DNA from: Candidatus Bathyarchaeota archaeon
GTDB lineage: Archaea; Thermoproteota; Bathyarchaeia; TCS64
Direction of reading: 5' to 3'
Assembly: GCA_030613835.1 (NCBI GenBank)
Contig: JAUWLH010000083.1
Coordinates: 1 to 6,776 of the forward strand
Length of the DNA stretch: 6,776 nt
Part shown: positions 1-6,140 of the stretch, in pieces
Layout: each line of letters starts with the position of its first letter
Numbering within the stretch: position 1 is the stretch's first letter
Notes under the pieces: generated by a model
Databases searched by the model: none
Told to the model about the DNA's origin: nothing
What the model saw: only the letters and a program-made list of their open reading frames with translations
Program-made: the position numbers and the translations under genes

Positions 1-87
1 CAGCTCATCGCTGCGGGCGATACAGAAGATGTTCGATCCATGCTCGTTCTCGTCCATGACCACCGAGCATGTTACCCACTTGTACAT
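1..87 (-). CDS. Unidentified protein, N-terminal fragment (runs off the left edge)
   Basis: The minus strand reads open from an ATG at 87-85 to the window edge, giving 29 residues that begin MYKWVTCSVVMDENEHGSNI. It contains three well-separated Cys/His positions (C7, H16, C22), but that is too little to name a family. The start is chosen because an in-frame TAG lies upstream (about position 124) and a good TATA-like box sits about 26 bases before the ATG, as expected for a leaderless archaeal message. It lies 72 bases downstream of the NIPSNAP-like gene on the same strand. Plus-strand ORFs across this stretch look like antisense shadows. The coding call rests on the open frame, its composition and the promoter, not on homology. 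Confidence 0.5.
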   Translation of the reverse strand, partial: MYKWVTCSVVMDENEHGSNIFCIARSDEL

Positions 88-112
88 GGAGTAACATTTG
101 ATGGAAAAATGG

Positions 113-118
113 TTTATA
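113..118 (-). promoter_or_regulatory. TATA box for the left-edge gene
   Basis: The minus strand reads ACTATAAACC here, a canonical archaeal TATA box. It lies about 26 bases upstream of the ATG at 87, so transcription would begin at or next to the start codon (leaderless). A short run of five T residues on the minus strand (plus-strand positions 141-145) lies between this box and the end of the preceding gene and could end the upstream transcript. Confidence 0.5.
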
Positions 119-159
119 GTTTCCTAGAAAACGTCACTGGAAAAATAGGAAGGAATGGT

Positions 160-516
160 TTACTCCAGCCAGAGGTCTCTGTCCTGGGGCTTCCAGATCT
201 CCACGTTCATGCTGGTGTGGTCGAAGACATCCATATAGTAGGGGTCTACGGTCTTGTACTCCTTGTATGGGCCGTCATAGTCCTTGCGCCTTGCCTTGTA
301 CTTCTCGAAAGCCGCGAGGCTGTCGTACTCCCATATCATGACATGTCGCTCGGTCTCATCGCCCGCGATGTACTTGGTCATATACCTGAGGCTCTTCCAC
401 TCAGGGAACAGGTCCCTGTGCCCCTTGATCCACGCCATCCAGTTGCGCAGCGCCTCCTCGTGCTCGTGCTCCCTGCCCGGTTTGACCTTCCATGACTCAA
501 CTTCGTAGATTGCCAT
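160..516 (-). CDS. Small dimeric alpha-beta barrel protein (NIPSNAP/ABM-like)
   Basis: This 118-residue soluble protein has no signal peptide or membrane segment. The pattern is that of a ferredoxin-like dimeric alpha-beta barrel: a first strand (about residues 2-12, IYEVESWKVKPGRE), a helix rich in Trp and charged residues (about 18-35), then a strand, HVMIWEYDSLAAFEKY (about 58-73), followed by a helix. The motif 'strand - WEYDSLAAFEKY - helix' is typical of NIPSNAP/ABM-type proteins, which include small monooxygenases, stress proteins and many members of unknown function. No catalytic residues can be assigned, so no reaction is claimed. The start is the ATG at 516; the stop is TAA. It sits 86 bases downstream of the ion-transporter gene and has its own TATA-like box, so it is probably transcribed separately. 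The superfamily call is moderate and the function is unknown. Confidence 0.7.
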   Translation of the reverse strand: MAIYEVESWKVKPGREHEHEEALRNWMAWIKGHRDLFPEWKSLRYMTKYIAGDETERHVMIWEYDSLAAFEKYKARRKDYDGPYKEYKTVDPYYMDVFDHTSMNVEIWKPQDRDLWLE

Positions 517-542
517 CTAAATCCAATAGAACTCGCCCCTCG

Positions 543-560
543 AACGTTTAACGTTTAATA
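543..560 (-). promoter_or_regulatory. Promoter region of the NIPSNAP-like gene with a tandem 7-mer
   Basis: On the minus strand 560-553 reads TATTAAAC, a TATA-like box about 37-44 bases before the ATG at 516, giving a short leader of roughly 15 bases. Overlapping it, plus-strand positions 543-549 and 550-556 are two exact head-to-tail copies of AACGTTT, each containing the palindrome AACGTT. A regulator binding here would block the promoter. This is inferred from position only. Confidence 0.35.
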
Positions 561-602
561 CGCGCTGTTCGCGGGATGCGAATAACTGGCTACCTAATCG
601 AA

Positions 603-1967
603 TCAGATGCTATACATGATGTACAGGTATAACATCGAAACGATGAGATGAACCATGGTAACACTGAAACAGATCTTGAAAAACCTGCCCAATGAGATAG
701 GGTACCCCTCACGCTCAGACACACCCAACACAATGATATTACTGGGGGAGCCAATGGGCGTCAGGCTTCCACCAAGGTTTGCCCCCACCACTAGCCCCCA
801 CCACACATCGGGTGAGACACCCCCCAGAACCCAGCTTGACAGGATAGGCGCGAAGGTCGCGGTCAATGGAATATTATCCACAAGCCCTGAAGGCAAGCCT
901 GATAGCCACATTATAGATATAGGAAGGTTGTCGGGCCACCGTCCAGCCATGCCAAGTATGCTCACCGATAAAATCTCGATCAAACCGATCTTGACCATGC
1001 CGTTAATCATGACGAATAGGCCAGCCAAGAAGATGACTGTTGACCAATCGATCTCCTTGAAAACCTCCGAGGGCTCCTCACCGGAGAAACCCATCATCAA
1101 GCATCCACCGATCATCGCCACGAGGGCCGGCGTCAGCCCAATCAGGTCATAGAGCATGAAACCCATTATAGTTCCAGACAGGATTACAGCAGCTACCGAG
1201 TGTTTTCGACCCCACTTGATGACCCCAAACTCCTTGATGGCCAATTCAATCCATCCACTAAACTCCTTTGTACGTAACTCCATTTTTACATCCGAATCTA
1301 CCTCAGACGCTGCCATGTCATCGACCCATTCTCCCTGATCCACTGGACGGAATTCCTGCTTGAACATCTCTCTAGGGTCCTCTAGGTAGAACCTGAAAAA
1401 GATCAGAATAGTTACCGTGAACAATATTATTCCAAGGGGCGCGATGTTATACAAAAACTCAAGAAAGGATATGCCTCCCTCAAGGGCTATGATGATGTTC
1501 GGGATAGAGCTCATCAATAGCATCATTCCCATCAGGTTGGCTATGATTGCCTGGAAAATTAGCAGCATCTCCGGCTTCATTTTGAGGGCTCGTGTCATGG
1601 TGATGGTGATGCTTGCTGAGATAAGCATGGCTCCTATATTGTTCAAGATCATTGAAAGAAGGGCGGTGAAGAGCAGGAGGTTGAACGCGAACATCCTCTG
1701 GCTTTTGGACGCCTTTAATATCTTAATGGCTATCCAGTTGAAGATTCCCGATCTCTCTGCGCCGTTTACCAGTAGCATCATGCCCGCTATCACGCCCAGT
1801 ATCTCGATGTCTATGAGTTGGAGGACCTCATCCGGTGTTACCGCCCCGATTACTAGCATCGCCGCCGCCGCTAGGAGTGATGCATAGATACGGTCAATCC
1901 ACTCTGTCGCGATAAGAACCATGGTCACGATGAAAACGAGGACTGAAAGGTTTTGGACCAGGATCAT
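603..1967 (-). CDS. ArsB/NhaD/P-protein-type ion transporter (IT superfamily, SLC13-like permease)
   Basis: This is a 454-residue polytopic membrane protein with about twelve hydrophobic segments in two homologous halves. They are separated by a charged cytosolic-type loop (about residues 195-257). Family marks include AEW-like TEWIDR (21-26), the TPDEVLQLIDIEILGVIAGMM stretch (44-64, with 'ID' before a membrane segment), and in the second half LVDNIPLTA (362-370) and GANLGGSLTPIGSPSN (395-410). These match the ArsB / NhaD / pink-eyed-dilution family of ion transporters, which move anions or exchange Na+ for H+. The substrate here cannot be told. In the first half the equivalent motifs are altered: the usual Asp-Asn pair is N109-N110, and the usual G-D-P-P-N region reads SSIPN (153-157). 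The ATG overlaps the stop of the upstream coiled-coil gene (ATGA, 1964-1967), so the two are almost certainly co-translated. The stop is TGA. Confidence 0.88.
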   Translation of the reverse strand: MILVQNLSVLVFIVTMVLIATEWIDRIYASLLAAAAMLVIGAVTPDEVLQLIDIEILGVIAGMMLLVNGAERSGIFNWIAIKILKASKSQRMFAFNLLLFTALLSMILNNIGAMLISASITITMTRALKMKPEMLLIFQAIIANLMGMMLLMSSIPNIIIALEGGISFLEFLYNIAPLGIILFTVTILIFFRFYLEDPREMFKQEFRPVDQGEWVDDMAASEVDSDVKMELRTKEFSGWIELAIKEFGVIKWGRKHSVAAVILSGTIMGFMLYDLIGLTPALVAMIGGCLMMGFSGEEPSEVFKEIDWSTVIFLAGLFVMINGMVKIGLIEILSVSILGMAGRWPDNLPISIMWLSGLPSGLVDNIPLTATFAPILSSWVLGGVSPDVWWGLVVGANLGGSLTPIGSPSNIIVLGVSEREGYPISLGRFFKICFSVTMVHLIVSMLYLYIMYSI

Positions 1968-2362
1968 ATTTCCTTTTTCTCTTCAAGGATTATTTCGTCC
2001 GGGTTTTTCCCCTCTATGAGTATCTTATTCTCTACCTTCCTGTACTCTGACATGAGTTTGTCATACGAGTGGCTTCTGAGTTTAACCAATATGTTCCACC
2101 TGTCACTGATTTCACCTTCCAGTTTGGACGTGGACGCTGAGATCACTTTTAGCTCTTTCCTGATCTCTTCTAGGTTCTCGTGTACGTGACGCTGGAACTC
2201 CTTCTCAATCGCTTCAATTCTATTCGTGGAGGCGGTGATTACTTTGAGCTGTTCCTTGACCAGGTTGAGTTCTTGTTCAATTTGAGCTTGAAACCTCTGC
2301 TCTATTTCCTGGACCTTGGATTCTAGTTCTTCCTCGACGATCTTTTTTGTCTCTCGCTCCAT
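1964..2362 (-). CDS. Coiled-coil protein with an internal 32-residue duplication, partner of the downstream transporter
   Basis: This 132-residue, highly charged protein has no membrane segment, signal peptide or recognisable enzyme motif. Almost all of it (about residues 5-115) is predicted helix with heptad spacing of I/L/V/F, that is, a coiled coil. Residues 17-50 and 49-82 align as two copies of one unit. Both contain an I-E-x-x-F-Q pattern and end in LKVITASTNRIE or LKVISASTSKLE. The ATG at 2362 is preferred because GGTG lies about nine bases before it. An in-frame GTG at 2374 would add four residues and, given the TATA-like box, could be a leaderless start. The 4-base overlap with the transporter gene suggests it is made in step with that protein and may scaffold or regulate it. 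I know of no named family. Confidence 0.75.
   Translation of the reverse strand: MERETKKIVEEELESKVQEIEQRFQAQIEQELNLVKEQLKVITASTNRIEAIEKEFQRHVHENLEEIRKELKVISASTSKLEGEISDRWNILVKLRSHSYDKLMSEYRKVENKILIEGKNPDEIILEEKKEI
2117..2314 (-). repeat. Two tandem 32-residue coiled-coil repeats (protein level)
   Basis: Codons for residues 17-50 (2314-2213) and 49-82 (2218-2117) of the coiled-coil protein encode aligned units without gaps. About 13 of 34 positions are identical, concentrated in the LKVI-(T/S)-AST core at the end of each unit. The DNA copies have diverged, so this is an old intragenic duplication, not a recent repeat. Confidence 0.6.
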
Positions 2363-2394
2363 TCCCGTCCCCACCCATAAGTCACTTTATCTGT

Positions 2395-2402
2395 TTTATT
2401 AA
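2395..2402 (-). promoter_or_regulatory. TATA box of the coiled-coil/transporter operon
   Basis: The minus strand reads TTAATAAA within a longer A/T tract (TAAGAATATTAATAAAAC). It lies 33-40 bases upstream of the ATG at 2362 and 21-28 bases upstream of the alternative GTG at 2374. This places the transcription start close to 2372. Confidence 0.45.
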
Positions 2403-2427
2403 TATTCTTATCAAGTTATTTTTCCGC

Positions 2428-2437
2428 GTTAGCTAAC
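2428..2437. promoter_or_regulatory. Perfect 10-bp palindrome GTTAGCTAAC
   Basis: GTTAGCTAAC is its own reverse complement. It lies about 26 bases upstream of the TATA-like box of the minus-strand operon, a suitable place for a dimeric transcription factor. No regulator is identified, and a palindrome this short can occur by chance. Confidence 0.3.
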
Positions 2438-2516
2438 TCAGGATAAAGACAAGTATAATTACTGAATCATCACAAGACTAAACAGCTGTCAAAGAAAGCC
2501 TCGGGTGTTAGGTATT

Positions 2517-2556
2517 ACCACAAAGTGGTTTTCGAACAACTATTAGCATTCGAAAA
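2517..2556. promoter_or_regulatory. Cluster of inverted repeats upstream of the EamA transporter gene
   Basis: Two inverted repeats abut. ACCAC-AAA-GTGGT occupies 2517-2529. TTTTCGAA (2529-2536) is matched exactly by TTCGAAAA (2549-2556) across a 12-base spacer. The cluster sits 27 to 66 bases upstream of the EamA TATA-like box. No T-run follows in either direction and no gene ends here, so an operator is likelier than a terminator. The rest of the 238-base divergent intergenic region (2375-2612) shows only the two promoters and the palindrome at 2428. I see no gene in it. Confidence 0.4.
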
Positions 2557-2582
2557 AGGATATTATCGGAAAAAAACGCGGG

Positions 2583-2588
2583 TTTTAT
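2583..2588 (+). promoter_or_regulatory. TATA box of the EamA transporter gene
   Basis: TTTTAT, preceded by a purine-rich and G/C stretch (AAAAAAACGCGGG) that could act as the TFB recognition element, begins 30 bases before the ATG at 2613. There is no Shine-Dalgarno sequence between them, so the message is probably leaderless. Confidence 0.5.
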
Positions 2589-2612
2589 CTCTACGATCTA
2601 TAATCCTGTACC

Positions 2613-3488
2613 ATGAACGATGAGCCAAGGGTCCATCCGAACCTCGTCATGCTGGTAAGCATCGTGGCTGTATCGACGGCCTCCATACTCATCAGGTGGA
2701 GTGATGCGCCAGCCGTTATCATCGCGATGTACAGGATGCTCATCAGTGTGGCTCTACTTCTCCCCTTCTTCATCAGGAACGACGGAGTCGCGAAGCTAAA
2801 GGAGCTGGGGGCGAGGAACGTCCTCGGCTTGATAGGCGTTGGCGTGGTTCTGGCAATCCATTTCGCGTCATGGATAACCAGCCTCGGCATGACCTCCGTG
2901 GCCAGCAGCGTGATCTTCGTCCACATAGACCCCATATTCGTAGCCATTGTTAGCCATTTCTTCCTCAAGGAGAGGATCAATGGGCGGATCCTGGCTGGGA
3001 TTATCATTAGCCTTGTTGGTGTGGCCATCATAGCCATAGGAGATGCAGTGGTCAGCGAGGCCAGCCTAAGGGGCGACCTCCTTGCGCTCCTCGGTGGCTT
3101 GATGCTAGGCATCTACCTGCTCGGCGGCAGGATATTTAGGAGGAACCTGGATCTGACCACGTATGTTGTCCCCGTGTACATCTCGGCCACCCTCGTCCTG
3201 ATATTGATGAGCTTATTAACCGGGGCACCGTTGACGGGTTACGCCTCAAGGGAATACCTCCTCTTCTTTATCATCGCTCTCGTCCCCATGATCTTCGGGC
3301 ACACGCTCTACAACTGGGCGTTGAGGTACGTCCCTGCACCCGTTGTATCGGTTAGCCTCCTGGGTGAACCGGTGGGGGCATCGGTTCTTGCCTTCTTTTT
3401 ACTCAACGAGGTGCCCAGTGGACAGGTGTTATTGGGTGGCGTTGTAACGCTGGCCGGGATTTTGCTGAGTTCGTACCGTTCTGAGTAG
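2613..3488 (+). CDS. EamA/DMT-family transporter (RhaT/YdcZ-type permease)
   Basis: This 291-residue membrane protein shows ten hydrophobic segments arranged as two EamA repeats (about residues 10-143 and 152-288), the standard length and layout of drug/metabolite transporters. Each repeat ends with the family's signature: in the first, VASSVIFVHIDPIFVAIVSHFFLKERI (about 96-122); in the second, PVVSVSLLGEPVGASVLAFFLLNEVP (about 243-268), with the conserved E-P and N-E or K-E pairs. Members export or import amino acids, nucleobases, sugars or other metabolites; the substrate cannot be read from sequence. The ATG is about 25 bases after a TATA-like box. The gene ends with TAG and is followed by a T7 run. 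It is divergent from the coiled-coil/transporter operon and has its own candidate operator upstream. Confidence 0.9.
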   Translation: MNDEPRVHPNLVMLVSIVAVSTASILIRWSDAPAVIIAMYRMLISVALLLPFFIRNDGVAKLKELGARNVLGLIGVGVVLAIHFASWITSLGMTSVASSVIFVHIDPIFVAIVSHFFLKERINGRILAGIIISLVGVAIIAIGDAVVSEASLRGDLLALLGGLMLGIYLLGGRIFRRNLDLTTYVVPVYISATLVLILMSLLTGAPLTGYASREYLLFFIIALVPMIFGHTLYNWALRYVPAPVVSVSLLGEPVGASVLAFFLLNEVPSGQVLLGGVVTLAGILLSSYRSE

Positions 3489-3506
3489 AAAAAGCCCCGC
3501 ATTAAC

Positions 3507-3513
3507 TTTTTTT
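3507..3513 (+). terminator. T7 run, archaeal terminator
   Basis: Seven consecutive T residues lie 18 bases after the TAG of the EamA gene, with no hairpin. This is the usual form of an archaeal intrinsic terminator. A second, shorter T-run (GTTTTTA, around 3528-3534) follows. Confidence 0.55.
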
Positions 3514-3552
3514 AGCTAAATTCTACCGTTTTTATGTTGATGACACAGAAGA

Positions 3553-3558
3553 TTTAAA
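3553..3558 (+). promoter_or_regulatory. TATA box of the antiporter gene
   Basis: TTTAAA lies about 57-62 bases upstream of the TTG at 3615. Transcription would begin near 3582, giving a leader of about 30 bases, longer than for the other genes here. The leader lacks a clear Shine-Dalgarno sequence. Confidence 0.35.
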
Positions 3559-3614
3559 GACCGTATAGCCATTTTACGCCAAGTTCATCCCGAAAGTCAA
3601 TCGAGTGTGTTCAT

Positions 3615-4873
3615 TTGGACGCAAATATTATCGTAATCCTAATCTCGTTAGCACTGTTCCTCGCTTACATCAGCGGGATGCTGTTTACATTAACAAGGGT
3701 CCCCGACATGGTCTGGATGATCGGCTTCGGGGTCCTATTTGGGCCCGTGCTCGGGTTCTTCAAGTCCGAGACCATCATCAACCTCGTCCCATTCGTGGTG
3801 GTAATGGCCCTGAACCTCCTAATGTTCGAAGCAGGGCTCAACGTGGACCTCAAGACCTTTAAGGAGAGCCTGGAAAAATCAGGCTACCTGGGAGTAATCA
3901 CCTTCACCCTGACAGCCTTCGTGGTCGGCAACCTGCTTCACTACCTTCTCCCATCGACCTTCACCATAACAGAGGGACTTCTATTCGGGGCGATGATAGG
4001 GGGAACCAGCACATCGACGATCCTTTCTATACTAGGAAGTATCGGCATGAGCAACAACGATGCGGCCGAGTGCAGGCTCATCCTCGTACTAGAGTCAATA
4101 GTGACTGACAGCCTCAGTATAGTAACCACGATGACCCTTATCCGCCTCATCCAGATGCCCGATATCCCCACTGACCGAGGGTTTCAAGGACATCGCGTTC
4201 GTGTTCACTGTGGCCATCATAGTCGGGTTCACCATGGGGGTGCTCTGGGTCCAGATACTCGATGTGGCGAGGAACAGGCCTTTCAACTACATCATGACCA
4301 TCGCGGTGCTCTCCATGAGCTATGTTAGCGGAGAGCATATGGGGGGGGCCAGGGGCGGGTGCCCTGTCTGGCCTCGTCTTCGGCTTGACAATGACCAATT
4401 ATCCACTATTCGCGTCCCGTTTCAACCTCAAGCAGAATGTCAGGGTCGAGAAGCGGAGACTGAAGGCCTTCTACGAGGAGATCACGTTCCTCATAAAGTC
4501 CCTCCTATTCCTTTTCGTGGGTCTCCAGTTCAGTATCACCACATGGTATATCGCCCTAGGGATAGGCCTGGCAACCGTGATCGGCGTGGTGAGGTACGCC
4601 GCAGTTAATGTGACCAAGTTCTTCGTGTCCCTGAACCAAGTAGAGGTGAAGGTATCGAGGCTGGGGTTCAGCAACGGGCTCACCGCCCTCGTGCTGGCGT
4701 ATTTACCGCGCCTCGTGGAGGACAGTCATCTCTTCACCGACACAGGGATCTTCGTCAACCTTATTGCGCCCATCGTCATAACGACGGCCCTGTTTGGGGC
4801 GATAGCTGGGCCGATACTCTACAAAGACAGGCCAAAACCAGAACTGGTGACTGACCCCCTGAACGAGGATTAA
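3615..4873 (+). pseudogene. Cation:proton antiporter (CPA1/NhaP-like), interrupted by two single-base frameshifts
   Basis: Read raw, no single frame spans this gene, but three consecutive frames join into one 418-residue CPA1-type Na+/H+ or K+/H+ antiporter. Part one (3615 to about 4166) carries FEAGLNVDLK (71-80), GGTSTSTILSIL (129-140) and ESIVTDSLSIV (160-170). The last is the ion-binding segment, with T-D (164-165) where classic CPA1 proteins have N-D. Part two (about 4170-4340) begins PLTEGFKDIAFVF and ends SYVSGEHMGG. Part three (about 4342-4873) begins PGAGALSGLVFGL and ends at TAA. Dropping one C from 4166-4169 and one G from 4341-4348 restores the whole protein, including the family's E-x-x-G-G-x-G-A motif. 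The start is TTG, since no ATG or GTG is in frame upstream. As given, translation would stop at 4328 after 237 residues. Real decay or a sequence error are both possible. The membrane role is inferred from the family. Confidence 0.8.
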
Positions 4874-4876
4874 ATA
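4869..4876 (+). promoter_or_regulatory. TATA box of the M20 gene, overlapping the antiporter stop
   Basis: ATTAAATA overlaps the TAA stop of the antiporter gene and begins 32 bases before the ATG at 4901, the spacing for a leaderless start. The M20 gene can therefore be expressed on its own even if the antiporter gene is dead, although read-through from upstream is also possible with only 27 bases between the genes. Confidence 0.45.
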
Positions 4877-4900
4877 GGGTATTGCGACTGAGTGTTTTGC

Positions 4901-6115
4901 ATGGTTGATAACGCTGTCTACATGAAAAAGGTCCAAGACGAGGCTGATAAGATACTCCCTGAACTGAAAAAAGTAAAGGACGAGATCGGTCGCAACCCCG
5001 AGCTTGGGAGCGAGGAGGAGAAATCAAGCGAACTCCTCGTCGGACTGCTTCGGGGTCACGGGTTTGAGATCGAGTACCCCTTCTTCGGGATGCACACCGC
5101 GTTCAAGGCGGTGAAGAAAGGAAACGAGTCCGGTCCAGTCATCGCGATATGTGCCGAGTACGATGCCCTTCCAGGAGTTGGACACGGCTGCGGTCATAAT
5201 ATCATAGGGACTGCGGGAGTCGGTGCGGGTATCTCCGTGAGCAAGCTCTTGGATGAGCTTCCAGGCGAGGTCTGGGTAATAGGGACCCCAGCCGAGGAGG
5301 GACATGGCCCGTACGGCGGGTCAAAAGTCCGCATGGCCGAGCAGGGAGTGTTCGAGGGGGTCGATGTCAGTTATATGATCCACCCCATGACGGGTACCTC
5401 AATGGTCACTGGCAACTTCCTTGCAGTGTCAGGGATTACCATGGAGTTCAAGGGCAAGACAGCCCACGCTGCGGCCGATGCTCACAACGGGCAGAACGCG
5501 CTGAACGCGGCAATGCTAACCTATATGGCCATCCACGCCAACAGGCAGCAGCTCAGGAGGGATGCCAACCCGGTTGTCCACGGTATTGTGACAGAGGGAG
5601 GGCTGGCATCTAACATCATCCCTGACAAGGCAGTCCTCAAGTTTGGGGTCAGGAGCAGCGATGATACTTACATCCCCGAGCTCGTCGAGATGGTGGTCAA
5701 CAGCGCCAAGGGCTCCGCGCTGGCAACAAATTGCGAGCTGGAGTACACCGTTCGAGCCGGCCTGAAATCAAACTTGCAAAACGATGGCCTTGAGAAGCTC
5801 TTCATCAAAATATTCGAGGCGCTAGGCCACGAGTACAGGGACCCCGTAGCTGTGGCCAAGATGCCTCCAGGGGGCAGTACTGACTTCGCGGACGTGACCC
5901 ACGTAGTGGCTGGCATCCACCCGATGATCGGCCTGACCCACAAGCCGATGGCGATGCACAGCAAAGAGTTCGCGGCGGTGACCATGACCTCCGAGGGGGA
6001 TAAGGGGCTAGAGGTAGGAGTCAAGGCACTGGCCATGGCGTCCGTGGAGCTTTTCACGAACCCCGGGACACTGGCGGAGATCAAGGATGAGTTCGAGAGT
6101 AGAAGGATAACCTAA
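4901..6115 (+). CDS. M20-family metallo-amidohydrolase/dipeptidase (PM20D2/ACY1L2-like)
   Basis: This 404-residue cytosolic enzyme is of normal length and intact. Metal-site motifs of the M20 family are present: CAEYDALPGVGHGCGHN (H95, C97, H99), GTPAEEGHG (E132-E133, metal ligand and general base), H161 in the MIHPM segment, and a C-terminal MHSKEF (H353). The dimerisation-domain motif GKTAHAA (H189) follows, and GGLASNIIPDKA (about 231-242) is also typical. The CAEYDALPG-x-GHGCGHN form points to the ACY1L2/PM20D2 branch, which cleaves dipeptides or N-acyl and aminobenzoyl amino acids; the exact substrate is unknown. The Cys in HGCGH suits the M20D-type metal site. The ATG at 4901 is preferred over the GTG at 4892 because a TATA-like box lies about 27 bases upstream. 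The stop is TAA. It lies between the broken antiporter and the GNAT gene on the same strand. Confidence 0.9.
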   Translation: MVDNAVYMKKVQDEADKILPELKKVKDEIGRNPELGSEEEKSSELLVGLLRGHGFEIEYPFFGMHTAFKAVKKGNESGPVIAICAEYDALPGVGHGCGHNIIGTAGVGAGISVSKLLDELPGEVWVIGTPAEEGHGPYGGSKVRMAEQGVFEGVDVSYMIHPMTGTSMVTGNFLAVSGITMEFKGKTAHAAADAHNGQNALNAAMLTYMAIHANRQQLRRDANPVVHGIVTEGGLASNIIPDKAVLKFGVRSSDDTYIPELVEMVVNSAKGSALATNCELEYTVRAGLKSNLQNDGLEKLFIKIFEALGHEYRDPVAVAKMPPGGSTDFADVTHVVAGIHPMIGLTHKPMAMHSKEFAAVTMTSEGDKGLEVGVKALAMASVELFTNPGTLAEIKDEFESRRIT

Positions 6116-6129
6116 ATACCCCTCAACTC

Positions 6130-6134
6130 TTTTT
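6130..6134 (+). terminator. T5 run after the M20 gene
   Basis: Five T residues in a pyrimidine-rich stretch (CTCTTTTTC) begin 15 bases after the M20 stop, with no hairpin. It is a weak candidate archaeal terminator. Confidence 0.3.
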
Positions 6135-6140
6135 CTAATA

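Noticed and set aside
40..495. Long plus-strand open frame of about 150 codons
   Set aside because: It lies antisense to the NIPSNAP-like gene and the left-edge gene, whose translations look like real proteins. This one has the low-complexity Leu/Val/Pro composition of a shadow frame and no promoter.
655..1152. Plus-strand open frame opposite the ion transporter, and similar ones at 1156-1338, 1417-1887 and 1953-2189
   Set aside because: Antisense shadows of well-supported minus-strand genes; no family resemblance.
2375..2612. Possible small RNA or riboswitch in the divergent intergenic region
   Set aside because: Apart from short palindromes there is no extended stem structure, G/C-rich island or known RNA motif that I can recognise; operators are the simpler reading.
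2591..3112. Minus-strand open frame of 173 codons opposite the EamA gene
   Set aside because: Composition rich in Met, Thr and Ser as expected for the complement of a membrane-protein gene; the EamA frame has clear family motifs.
4321..4330. Alternative place for the second antiporter frameshift, giving MLAESIWGGPGAG
   Set aside because: It would place the conserved Glu four residues before the Gly-Gly pair instead of three, and there is no homopolymer; the G8 run restores the expected E-x-x-G-G spacing.
4166..4348. Programmed ribosomal frameshifting in the antiporter
   Set aside because: Two separate shifts in one gene, both at simple homopolymers and without a visible stimulating structure, make recoding less likely than mutation or sequence error.
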